A DNA stretch of 64,000 nt from the NCBI GenBank assembly GCA_021414085.1, contig JAIOPC010000014.1, forward strand, positions 248,001-312,000, read 5' to 3'. The position numbers were made by a program, and so were the translations under genes. Origin of the DNA: Actinomycetes bacterium (GTDB taxonomy: Bacteria > Actinomycetota > Acidimicrobiia > Acidimicrobiales > Ilumatobacteraceae). How positions within the stretch are numbered: the first letter of the stretch is position 1; each line of letters opens with the position of its first letter. The notes below the pieces were generated by a model. The model had not been told where the DNA came from. It saw only the letters and a list, made by a program, of their open reading frames with translations, and did no database searches. This document shows positions 27,864 through 35,248 of the stretch, piece by piece.

Positions 27864-28583
27864 TTGCATCGGCAACTCGCGTCGGCCGGCACTCCGGAAC
27901 GAGCGGCCGGCGAACGCGCGTACCTGAAGAGTGACTTACAGCATCTCGGTACGACAGTTCCCGCAATGCGCGCAATCGTCAAGGCGTGGTTGCGCTCTCA
28001 CGAAGCTGCGCACGGCAAGCTGACCCACGACGAGTTGTTCGCCCTCGCTGACGCGTTGTGGGCACAACCAGTACACGAGCGGCGCATGGCTGCCGTGGAG
28101 TTGTTGGTCGCCAAGCCGTCGTTGATCGCCCTCGAAGATGTGCCTTGGCTCTTCAACACGTTGCGCGATTGCCGAACGTGGGCGCTGCTCGACCCCATCG
28201 CCGGATCTGTCGTTGCCGACCTCGCGGCGCGTGAGCCCGACGACGTGCTTGAGCACCTCGACCGCTGGGTCCACGATGGCGACTTCTGGATTCGTCGATC
28301 GGCTGTCCTCGGTTTGCGCACCCTGTTACGGCACGATGAACAGCTCGATCGGTTCTTCTCTTACGCAACCGAGCTGCTTCCCGAGAAGGAGTTCTTCATC
28401 CGCAAGGTGATCGGCTGGGTTGCGCGCGAGGTCGCGGCACGACACCCCGCTCTCGTTTCGCGCTGGTTGCGCGACAACATGGCATCGATGAACTTGGTGA
28501 CGTTGCGCGAACCGATGCGCCGGCTCGCAGACGCGGCCGAGTTGCGCGCCCTCTACGACAAGCGGCGGAACAACGCGGGGTAG
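27864..28583 (+). CDS. DNA alkylation repair protein, AlkD-type HEAT-repeat fold
   Basis: About 239 residues. The family pattern is present: LASAGTPERAAGERAYLKSD, the HEAT-like helices LVAKPSLIALEDVPWLF and the glycosylase-region features DCRTWALLDPIAG and WIRRSAVLGLRTLLR. AlkD-type enzymes remove alkylated purines without base flipping. The start is uncertain. TTG at 27864 is the first normal start after galU, but a CTG at 27837, overlapping the galU stop as CTGA, would give MNATEVAELL, a natural-looking N-terminus. The 3' end overlaps the convergent gene by 31 bases. Confidence 0.85.
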   Translation: MHRQLASAGTPERAAGERAYLKSDLQHLGTTVPAMRAIVKAWLRSHEAAHGKLTHDELFALADALWAQPVHERRMAAVELLVAKPSLIALEDVPWLFNTLRDCRTWALLDPIAGSVVADLAAREPDDVLEHLDRWVHDGDFWIRRSAVLGLRTLLRHDEQLDRFFSYATELLPEKEFFIRKVIGWVAREVAARHPALVSRWLRDNMASMNLVTLREPMRRLADAAELRALYDKRRNNAG

Positions 28584-29131
28584 TCGACGACGAGACCGAA
28601 CTCGTCGACCTCGAACTCTGCGGTTGGTCCGTTGTCGCGTTCGTGCTGCCACCGATGAGCGTCGACTCGGGTGTAGCGATGCAAGTCGGATCGCACTTCG
28701 AGCGTGTCTGGGTCGACCGTCACTACCGGCAATTCTGCGGTGTCGCCATCGAGCAGCGGCAGTCTTCGGATCGGCAACGTTTGCGTCATCGGAGTGCACG
28801 CCATGTCGATGTCGTAGCAACCATCGAGCTCTGTGCGATGTGCACCGTTCATCTCGCCCCAACGACCGCTGCCATCGGTGGCTAGCCACAGGTCGGGTTC
28901 TTCAAGGTCCCGGAACAGTAGGAACTGGCGAACCTGCCACGAGGCGCTGAGCCGTAACACGTACTGAATGTGCTCGCGCCCGGGCGCATCGCCGACCGCG
29001 CCACTGATGGTGAACCCTTCGTTCTCCCACCGGATGGTCGCCGTCTCAAGCCCGTCGCCGGCCCAAGTCGTCCACTGCACCTGGTGCCCTTCCGGGCTGT
29101 GAGCGGCCGTTGGTGCAATGTATGAACTCAC
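28553..29131 (-). CDS. Putative glycolipid-binding protein family
   Basis: 192 residues from GTG at 29131. The pattern VQWTTWAGDGLETATIRWEN, then YVLRLSASWQVRQFLLF and DLWLATDGSGRWG, fits the bacterial putative glycolipid-binding family (Pfam Glycolipid_bind type), whose members begin with a W-x-G/L-E-x-A motif. No signal peptide is present. It starts 9 bases after the amine oxidase stop on the same strand and is probably cotranscribed with it. Biochemical role unknown. Confidence 0.72.
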   Translation of the reverse strand: MSSYIAPTAAHSPEGHQVQWTTWAGDGLETATIRWENEGFTISGAVGDAPGREHIQYVLRLSASWQVRQFLLFRDLEEPDLWLATDGSGRWGEMNGAHRTELDGCYDIDMACTPMTQTLPIRRLPLLDGDTAELPVVTVDPDTLEVRSDLHRYTRVDAHRWQHERDNGPTAEFEVDEFGLVVDYPALFRRLS

Positions 29132-29140
29132 GGCCGCGAC

Positions 29141-30571
29141 CTACCAACCCGCGTCGATGAACTTTTGAAGCTGGGCCAATGCCGCCATCTTCACGTCGGC
29201 ATCAGGTCGTTGCGCCCATTCGCGGGCAACGGGACCACCGACGAGTGAGAGCAGAACCGGTCGACCAATCAACGGCAGCAAGTTGAACCACTCGCGGTAG
29301 GGCGCGCCTGGGTCGCCCGCGATGTTCCACATCAGTGAGTCCTCGGTCCAGAAGGCCTCTTCGAACACGAACCAGACCTTGTCGAGCAACCCGAAGCCGA
29401 TGCTGTCGATTGCCTCGTTCTTTGAGTCTGGCAACGGCGGCTCGAACTCGATCGACCCTGACTTCAGCACACCCAGCGGCACTGTGATGACGACGCGATC
29501 GCCTTCAACTTCGTTGCCGTTCTCGTCGAGGACGTGCACCCCGTTGGTGCCCCATTCGATTCGGCGCACGGGCCGCAACGTCTCGATGTTGAGGCCCTCG
29601 GCCATTTCCTGAACGATCGCGTCGTACCCGCCAAGCACGATGAGATCGTCGCCTTCTGTCCCTTCCTCTTGACCCCACCATGTCGACAGTTCGGAAGCAT
29701 CCGCACCGTATTCCGCTGCGATTTCGCTTGCGTCGACGTGGTCGAGTGCTTCGGGGTCGACGTCCTGCGCCGCGCCACTGCGCTCGATTGCAGCCGCCAG
29801 TGAAAGATCGAACTCCTCATCTTCGGCCCAATCGATTGCCGCAGCGATCGCTTCCGTGGCCGGTTGCACAAAACCTTCGATGTCGTCAATCCGCTGACCG
29901 TCGGCTGCGAGGACCGATTGCTCGTCGTAATCAAACGGCGCTACAGCGACGGCGAGTTCGGCGAGTTGATCGGCAAGGTCACTTGCAGTGACGTCGTGAA
30001 CCCACGATGCACCCAATTCGACGATCAGATCGTCAACCGCGGTCACGCTGTGCACTCGTCCGCCGACCCGATCCCGTGCTTCGATCACCACGACATCGAA
30101 TCCATCGTCGGCGAGCTGTCGGGCGGCGGCAACTCCGGCAGCGCCTGCGCCGACGACTACGACCCGCTCACCATCGCTGGCTTCCGCTCGCACCTCCGCA
30201 GCGACTCGTCGCCCCGACTCTTGCGCGCCATGCACCGTTGCCGGACTGTCGGACGCTGTCGCCTCACCAGCGAAGAAGACTCTCTTGCTGCCTGCCGGGT
30301 CGCTCAACGGGGCAGCGAGCACGACTCGCATTTCCGGCGTAGCCCCGACGGCCATATAGCTGTACGAGCCGAGGGCGAATGGATCGCCCGACCACGAAGT
30401 TCGAATCATGGCGAGCGGCTGCGGTACCGGCTTGCTGCCGCCTTCGACTCCGGCAGTGACCGCGGAATCGTCGTCGGAATCCTCAGTGCAAGCTGCAACG
30501 GCGGCGATCGAGGCAGCGCCCCAAAACGCTTGTCCCAGTAGCCGTCGCCTCGAAGTGTGCTCGCCATTCAC
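29141..30571 (-). CDS. Flavin amine oxidase with circularly permuted domain order, Tat lipoprotein
   Basis: 476 residues from GTG at 30571. A twin-arginine signal SRRRLLG is followed by lipobox AVAAC with cysteine 28, predicting a folded, lipid-anchored exported protein. In ordinary amine oxidases the dinucleotide fold comes first and the FAD-contact tail last. Here the tail comes first: TSWSGDPFALGSYSYMAVGA (about 58-77) and FFAGEATASDSPATVHGAQE (99-118), closing at about residue 127. The dinucleotide fold then starts: RVVVVGAGAAGVAAARQLAD (136-155) and EARDRVGGRV. The protein ends FIDAGW, exactly where the tail segment would normally begin. One uninterrupted frame carries all of this. Substrate unknown; probably an FAD-linked amine or polyamine-like oxidation outside the membrane. 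Confidence 0.9.
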   Translation of the reverse strand: MNGEHTSRRRLLGQAFWGAASIAAVAACTEDSDDDSAVTAGVEGGSKPVPQPLAMIRTSWSGDPFALGSYSYMAVGATPEMRVVLAAPLSDPAGSKRVFFAGEATASDSPATVHGAQESGRRVAAEVRAEASDGERVVVVGAGAAGVAAARQLADDGFDVVVIEARDRVGGRVHSVTAVDDLIVELGASWVHDVTASDLADQLAELAVAVAPFDYDEQSVLAADGQRIDDIEGFVQPATEAIAAAIDWAEDEEFDLSLAAAIERSGAAQDVDPEALDHVDASEIAAEYGADASELSTWWGQEEGTEGDDLIVLGGYDAIVQEMAEGLNIETLRPVRRIEWGTNGVHVLDENGNEVEGDRVVITVPLGVLKSGSIEFEPPLPDSKNEAIDSIGFGLLDKVWFVFEEAFWTEDSLMWNIAGDPGAPYREWFNLLPLIGRPVLLSLVGGPVAREWAQRPDADVKMAALAQLQKFIDAGW

Positions 30572-30579
30572 GACCGTTC

Positions 30580-30585
30580 AACCTA
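30580..30585 (-). promoter_or_regulatory. -10 box for amine oxidase gene
   Basis: TAGGTT on the minus strand, 8 bases before the GTG at 30571. It supports leaderless expression from that GTG. Confidence 0.35.
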
Positions 30586-30640
30586 CTGGCGTGGCGCGCC
30601 GAGGTACCTGGCGCGGAGGGAGGCACCCACACCTTCGCTG

Positions 30641-30646
30641 TACCGT
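30641..30646 (+). promoter_or_regulatory. -10 box for glp/moeA
   Basis: TACCGT, 6 bases before the GTG at 30653. It supports that start over an in-frame ATG at 30557, which lies within the divergent amine oxidase gene. Confidence 0.4.
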
Positions 30647-30652
30647 GGGAAC

Positions 30653-31885
30653 GTGATCGACATCGGCGAGGCGCGGGCGTACGTACTGGCCCGTTGTCCT
30701 GCCGCGACGGCGATCGCGGTGCCGTGCCGCGAAGCGACTGGGCTTGTTCTCGCGACGCCGGTGGTGGCAGCTGAAGACGTGCCACCGTTTGCGAACAGTG
30801 CTGTCGATGGTTACGCCGTGGTCGCCGATTCCGTGGCGACCGCGACCGACAGTGCGCCGGTCGAACTGCCGGTCGTGGGCGAGGTCGCAGCTGGAGCCTT
30901 CACCGACCGCGTCCTGAAGTCCGGCGAGGCAATCCGCATCATGACGGGTGCGCCGGTGCCCGCCGGAGCAGACGCCATTGTGATGGTGGAAGACACCGAG
31001 CGCATTGACAACGGCGAGCGCGTTGCCATCCGCCGCAGCACCTCGGCTGGCGCAGCTGTTAGGCCGCGCGGCGACGACGTGCAAGCTGGCACAGCGCTGT
31101 ACCCGGCGGGCACCCTTGTGTCGCCAGCAGTCGCCGGTGTGCTGGCCAGTGTGAATGCTGCCACCGTGCACGTCATCCCACGGGTTCGGGTGGCGGTGCT
31201 CTCGACGGGCGACGAGCTAATCGACGACGGATCACCGCTGCAGCCGGGTCAGATTCGCGAGAGCAACCGCACAATGCTGCTGGGCCTAGTTCGGGCTGCC
31301 AGCTGCGACGCGGTCGACTTCGGAGTGGTGCGCGACGACGAGGCCGAGCTGGAGCGGGTGCTGCATCAGGCAGCCGTCGAGTGCGACGCGATCGTGACCA
31401 GTGGCGGCGTCAGCATGGGCGACTACGACGTCGTGAAGGCGGTCCTGTCGCGTATCGCCGACATGCGCTGGATGCAGATCGCAATTCGACCAGCCAAGCC
31501 GTTCGCGTTCGGACTGCTGGGCGCTGGTGGTCGCAACGTTCCGGTGTTTGGCCTGCCCGGCAACCCCGTGAGTTCCATCGTCAGCTTCGAACTGCTGGCC
31601 AGGCCAGCCTTGCTGCAGATGATGGGCCATGTGGCTCTCGATCGTCCGCTCGTGCAGGCCATCGCCGACGGCGGCCTGCCGCGTCGACCCGACGGCAAGA
31701 CGCATTACGTGCGCGTCTTCGCCAAATTCGGCGCCGACGGCCGAGTGCACGTCGCGTCCGTCGGATCCCAGGGCAGCCATCAACTCGCGGCGACTTCGTT
31801 GGCCAACGCGATCGCGGTGGTCGCCGATGGCGACGGAGTGCAGCCTGGCGCCCCGGTGCCCACGATGCTGCTCTCGGTAGGGTGA
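30653..31885 (+). CDS. moeA: Gephyrin/MoeA-like protein, candidate Glp
   Basis: 410 residues with full MoeA organisation: DVPPFANSAVDGYAVVADS (domain III/I), RIMTGAPVPAGADAIVMVED, the core VLSTGDELID and SGGVSMGDYDVVK, and FGLPGNPVSSIVSFELLARP. MoeA inserts molybdenum into molybdopterin. In Corynebacterium the homologue encoded near galU (Glp) instead binds FtsZ and the membrane receptor GlpR in cell division. The SepX/GlpR-like gene at 33548 lies in this same gene run, so a division role is plausible. The adjacent moaA and moaC genes support a cofactor role. Sequence alone does not decide. Confidence 0.9.
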   Translation: MIDIGEARAYVLARCPAATAIAVPCREATGLVLATPVVAAEDVPPFANSAVDGYAVVADSVATATDSAPVELPVVGEVAAGAFTDRVLKSGEAIRIMTGAPVPAGADAIVMVEDTERIDNGERVAIRRSTSAGAAVRPRGDDVQAGTALYPAGTLVSPAVAGVLASVNAATVHVIPRVRVAVLSTGDELIDDGSPLQPGQIRESNRTMLLGLVRAASCDAVDFGVVRDDEAELERVLHQAAVECDAIVTSGGVSMGDYDVVKAVLSRIADMRWMQIAIRPAKPFAFGLLGAGGRNVPVFGLPGNPVSSIVSFELLARPALLQMMGHVALDRPLVQAIADGGLPRRPDGKTHYVRVFAKFGADGRVHVASVGSQGSHQLAATSLANAIAVVADGDGVQPGAPVPTMLLSVG

Positions 31886-32910
31886 ATCCCGTGGACTTGA
31901 TCGATTCCTTTGGCCGCACAATTCGCGACCTGCGCCTTTCGGTCACTGATCGCTGCAACTTTCGCTGCACGTACTGCATGCCAGAAGAGGGCATGCAATG
32001 GCTGCCGCGCAGCGAAGTCCTCACCTTCGAGGAGTTTGAGCGACTGGCGCGTATCTTCGTCGAGCGTTTCGGCGTCGATGGGTTACGCCTGACGGGCGGC
32101 GAGCCGACGGTGCGCGCTCATCTTCCGGTGTTGGTGCGCAAACTGGCGCAACTGCGCGTGCCCGCCGATTCCGCCTCGCCGCTGGCCGGGCACAAGCCCG
32201 ACCTGTCGATCACCACCAACGGCGCCACGTTCCGCCTGCTGGCCCACGAATTCCGCGACGCCGGCCTTGATCGCGTCAACATCAGCCTCGACACGTTGCA
32301 GCCCGAGAAGTTCCTGCGCATCACCCGTCGCGACGACCTGGCACGCGTGCTCGACGGCATCACCGCCGCCCAGGAAGCTGGCTTTTCGCCGGTCAAGATC
32401 AACGTGGTGGTCGAGCGCGGGGTCAACGACGACGAGATCGTCGACCTGGCTCGGTTCGGGCGCGAAATCGGTGCCGAAGTTCGCTTCATCGAGTTCATGC
32501 CGCTCGATGCGTCGGGCCACTGGCTGAACGAGAAGGTCGTCGGCCAGGACGAGATCGTGGCCAAAGTGGCCGCGGCGTTTCCGCTGGAACCGATTCCGAG
32601 TCGTGGCGCGGCGCCGGCCGATCGATGGCGCTACCTGGACGGCGGGGGCACCGTTGGCGTCATCCCTTCGGTCACCAAACCGTTTTGCGGCGACTGCGAC
32701 CGCGTGCGACTGACCGCGGAGGGCCAGTTCCGGACGTGCCTTTTCGCCAATGACGAGTTCGATCTGCGGGCGATGATGCGCGCCGACGCCGATGACGATC
32801 AACTGGCGGCCGAGATCCAGCGGGCCGTCGGTCTGAAGTGGGCCGGCCATCAGATCAACCAGGTCACCTTCGTGCGCCCCAGTCGCACGATGAGCCAAAT
32901 CGGCGGTTAG
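31882..32910 (+). CDS. moaA: GTP 3',8-cyclase, molybdopterin synthesis
   Basis: 342 residues from GTG at 31882, overlapping the glp/moeA stop by 4 bases; GTG at 31891 is also possible. Radical-SAM enzyme that makes 3',8-cyclo-GTP, the first step of molybdopterin synthesis. The N-terminal cluster motif is CNFRCTYCMP, followed by RLTGGEPTVR and ISLDTLQPEKF. The C-terminal cluster has FCGDCDRVRLTAEGQFRTCL, giving three more cysteines. The usual C-terminal GG is present (IGG). Acts with MoaC, encoded 40 bases downstream. Confidence 0.96.
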   Translation: MNPVDLIDSFGRTIRDLRLSVTDRCNFRCTYCMPEEGMQWLPRSEVLTFEEFERLARIFVERFGVDGLRLTGGEPTVRAHLPVLVRKLAQLRVPADSASPLAGHKPDLSITTNGATFRLLAHEFRDAGLDRVNISLDTLQPEKFLRITRRDDLARVLDGITAAQEAGFSPVKINVVVERGVNDDEIVDLARFGREIGAEVRFIEFMPLDASGHWLNEKVVGQDEIVAKVAAAFPLEPIPSRGAAPADRWRYLDGGGTVGVIPSVTKPFCGDCDRVRLTAEGQFRTCLFANDEFDLRAMMRADADDDQLAAEIQRAVGLKWAGHQINQVTFVRPSRTMSQIGG

Positions 32911-32950
32911 CCAGCCCATTCGCAGCCCGTGGACTACAGTCCCGTGACGG

Positions 32951-33466
32951 ATGAGTGACATGGCCTTCACACACCTGGACCCACTGGGTCGGGCCCGAAT
33001 GGTCGATGTGACGCCCAAAGAACCCACCCACCGCAGGGCCACGGCTCGCGGGAAAGTGTTCATGCAACCCGCCACCACGGTCGCCGTCGCCAACCGTGAG
33101 GTCAACAAAGGCGACGTTTTGGCGGTCGCTCGGGTAGCTGCGATTCAGGCCGCCAAGCGCACCAGCGACATGATTCCGCTCTGTCATCCCCTATTAGTAG
33201 GGTCTGTAAACGTCAATTTCGAGATTGGCGACGATTTCATCGAGATCGAGGTGACAGTCGACACAGTCGATCGCACCGGGGTGGAGATGGAAGCCCTTCA
33301 TGCCTGCGCAATTGCTGGGTTAACCATCTACGACATGTGTAAATCGGCCGACCGGGGCATGGTGATCGGCGAAGTCGCCCTGTGGGAAAAGACTGGAGGT
33401 CGCTCAGGTACCTACCGAAGAACAGGTAACGTTGCGTCCGTCGTTACGAAAGTAGTAGAATCGTAA
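32951..33466 (+). CDS. moaC: Cyclic pyranopterin monophosphate synthase
   Basis: 171 residues. Converts the MoaA product into cyclic pyranopterin monophosphate. Family signatures: RMVDVTPKEPTHRRATARGK, AKRTSDMIPLCHPLLVGSV, EMEALHACAIAGLTIYDMCK. A TACAGT box lies 10 bases upstream of the ATG, so it may also have its own promoter. The remaining molybdopterin genes (moaB/mog, moaD, moaE) are absent from this window. Confidence 0.95.
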   Translation: MSDMAFTHLDPLGRARMVDVTPKEPTHRRATARGKVFMQPATTVAVANREVNKGDVLAVARVAAIQAAKRTSDMIPLCHPLLVGSVNVNFEIGDDFIEIEVTVDTVDRTGVEMEALHACAIAGLTIYDMCKSADRGMVIGEVALWEKTGGRSGTYRRTGNVASVVTKVVES

Positions 33467-33547
33467 CAATCGTGTGAGCATCCGTTTTGGACACCATCCA
33501 AGACGTTAAGCAGATAGTCACCTTATAGAAACTGGGAATTAGAGCTG

Positions 33548-34165
33548 ATGCAATCTTTCGTACTTCTTGCAGTCGCAGCCGTGTGGTTGGCGGTCATTGT
33601 TCCGCCTCTCTTGCGGTCGCGGGTCGAGAACCGCCCGAACTCATCGGTCACTGACTTCCGTCGCCAGCTGTCCACCCTGCAGCGCGCCGTGCCTACCCGC
33701 ACGATGGTGCCGATGCGTGGGATGGCTCGCCAGTTGGCCCAATCGCCCCAGCAGCAGCAGCGTGCGCACACGATGCACGGCAGCCCCGGCGATCTGCGCC
33801 GCTCGGCAGTGCTCGAACAGCATTACCGCGACGAAACTGCTGGCCACCCTCGCCAGCGCATGCACGAAGGTTCGCTGCAGCGTCGCCACGGTGCCGAGTC
33901 CGCCAGGGGCCATCGCCAGACGCACATGCACAAGGTGAGCCAGCGCGAGCTCGTCCGTCGTCGTCGCTCGAACATCCTGTTCGTCCTCGTTCTCACGGTT
34001 GGCATCAGCGCCTTCTTGGCCGCCACCACGCACAACAGCTTCATGGTCTTCACGTTTGCCGTGTCGTTCGTTTCGCTGTGCGGCTTCTGCTACAAGCTGG
34101 TACAGCTGCGCAACTTCGACACGAACAGTGCGTACAGCCAGCAGAGCTGGTTCAACGCCGCCTGA
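33548..34165 (+). CDS. SepX/GlpR-like membrane protein, candidate cell-division receptor
   Basis: 205 residues. Topology: one N-terminal membrane helix (SFVLLAVAAVWLAVIVPPLL, residues 3-22), then a basic hydrophilic region of about 115 residues rich in Gln/His/Arg. A pair of helices follows at about 142-160 and 163-184, and then a short tail. The start (AVWLAVIVPPLLRSR followed by an acidic-polar stretch and FRRQLSTLQR) resembles Streptomyces SepX and Corynebacterium GlpR. Those proteins have the same one-plus-two helix layout and bind the gephyrin-like Glp. Here glp/moeA lies 1.7 kb upstream on the same strand. GGGA lies 10 bases before the ATG. Similarity is by topology and N-terminal pattern, not a strong motif. 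Confidence 0.65.
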   Translation: MQSFVLLAVAAVWLAVIVPPLLRSRVENRPNSSVTDFRRQLSTLQRAVPTRTMVPMRGMARQLAQSPQQQQRAHTMHGSPGDLRRSAVLEQHYRDETAGHPRQRMHEGSLQRRHGAESARGHRQTHMHKVSQRELVRRRRSNILFVLVLTVGISAFLAATTHNSFMVFTFAVSFVSLCGFCYKLVQLRNFDTNSAYSQQSWFNAA

Positions 34166-34205
34166 GCCGCACGCTCGCTGTTTCGCTACACTCGGTTCTT
34201 CCTTC

Positions 34206-34278
34206 GGGGGTGTAGCTCAGTTGGTAGAGCGCAACAATCGCACTGTTGAGGCCAGGGGTTCGATTCCCCTCACCTCCA
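34206..34278 (+). tRNA. tRNA-Ala, anticodon CGC
   Basis: A 73-base cloverleaf. The 5' acceptor strand GGGGGTG pairs with CACCTCC and includes the G3-U70 wobble that specifies alanine. The D arm is GCTC/GAGC. The anticodon stem CAACA/TGTTG encloses loop ATCGCAC with anticodon CGC at 34239-34241, reading GCG codons. The T arm AGGGG/CCCCT encloses TTCGATT. The discriminator is A, followed by CCC, so the CCA end is not encoded. Confidence 0.97.
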
Positions 34279-34290
34279 CCCGGTCGTATC

Positions 34291-34318
34291 GAGGCCCTTC
34301 CCGCTTGGGAGGGGTCTT
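34291..34318 (+). terminator. Rho-independent terminator after tRNA-Ala
   Basis: GAGGCCCTTCCC, loop GCTT, GGGAGGGGTCTT: a 12-pair stem with three G-T wobbles, beginning 12 bases after the tRNA. TCTT closes the stem and TTTT follows 6 bases later. Its 3' arm overlaps the candidate start of the next coding region. Confidence 0.75.
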
Positions 34319-35228
34319 GTGCGTTTTCGCCTTGGTGTGGGCCATGGCCGGCTGCTCCGACTCGCCAACCACGACGGCATCAACGACGGCGGCACCAACG
34401 ACAACGTCGTCGGTGCCCGAGCCGGTGATTGAGATCCCGCCGGGCATCCTTGCGGCGATGCCGTTTCAGAACCGGCTCGACGTCGCCAAGGGCATCTTCC
34501 AAATCAAGATGTATAACGGCACCGACGAGGATCTGGCGATCGTTGGCGTGCAGTTGGTGTGGGCCGGGCTGACGACGCCTGTCTCAGACAGAGCAAACAT
34601 GCTGATCGCCAGCGACCGCTTGGACTACCCAGTGTCGTTGGCGCCCGCGACGTGCGTCGGCGACGGCACCATCGCCGAGATGCCCGATCTGGGCGAGGCC
34701 CACGTGCGCGTGCTGCTGGCCGACGGCCGGGAACTGCAAGCGCCTGTGTTCGACGTGTTGCACTTCGCCCGCAAGCTGTATCTCGCCGATTGCGAGCGCC
34801 AATACATCGGCACGCAGGTCGCGATCGAATGGGCCGACCTTCACGAAGCGATGCTTGAGGGGCGCCCCGTGACGGAGGGAACTCTGCGGGTTACCCGGCT
34901 CGCTGGCGCAGGCGAAGTGACGATCGAGTTGATTCGCGCGACCATTATCTTCAGCTTCAAGGTGCTGGAAGCCACTGGCGATGTGGTGGCGGTGCTGCCC
35001 GAGGGTTCAGCCAGCCTCGACGTACCGATTCGATTTCTCGAGGGTCGATGCGATGCGCACGCCGCGTCGGAAGTGAGCCAACCGTTCGAGTTCAGCGCAA
35101 CGCTTGATTTGGGTGATGGAGTGGAGCGCGGCTACGCGCTACCGATTCCGCAGGCGGATCAGGTCGCCATGCGCGAACGCCTCGATGTTGCGTGCGAATA
35201 CCTCGGCCTGACCGGTGCGCTTGGCTGA
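34317..35228 (+). CDS. Lipoprotein of unknown function
   Basis: About 303 residues. The signal ends FALVWAMAGCSD with the lipid cysteine, followed by a Thr/Ser/Pro linker (TTTASTTAAPTTTSS). The mature part is mostly beta-structured and shows no recognised domain; it includes MPFQNRLDVAKGIFQIKMYN and AHVRVLLADGRELQAPVF. Three cysteines (in APATCVGDG, ADCERQYIG and EGRCDA) may pair. The start is uncertain: TTG at 34317 lies in the 3' arm of the tRNA terminator, and TTG at 34305 or GTG at 34335 are alternatives. No charged n-region is available without starting further upstream. Confidence 0.7.
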   Translation: MCVFALVWAMAGCSDSPTTTASTTAAPTTTSSVPEPVIEIPPGILAAMPFQNRLDVAKGIFQIKMYNGTDEDLAIVGVQLVWAGLTTPVSDRANMLIASDRLDYPVSLAPATCVGDGTIAEMPDLGEAHVRVLLADGRELQAPVFDVLHFARKLYLADCERQYIGTQVAIEWADLHEAMLEGRPVTEGTLRVTRLAGAGEVTIELIRATIIFSFKVLEATGDVVAVLPEGSASLDVPIRFLEGRCDAHAASEVSQPFEFSATLDLGDGVERGYALPIPQADQVAMRERLDVACEYLGLTGALG

Positions 35229-35248
35229 CGACTGCACGGTGATCGCGA

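Noticed and set aside
31381-31881. A 167-codon upstream extension of moaA
   Set aside because: It overlaps most of the end of glp/moeA and lacks radical-SAM similarity.
30653-33466. A complete molybdopterin operon
   Set aside because: Only moeA/glp, moaA and moaC are present; moaB/mog, moaD and moaE are missing, so completeness is not claimed.
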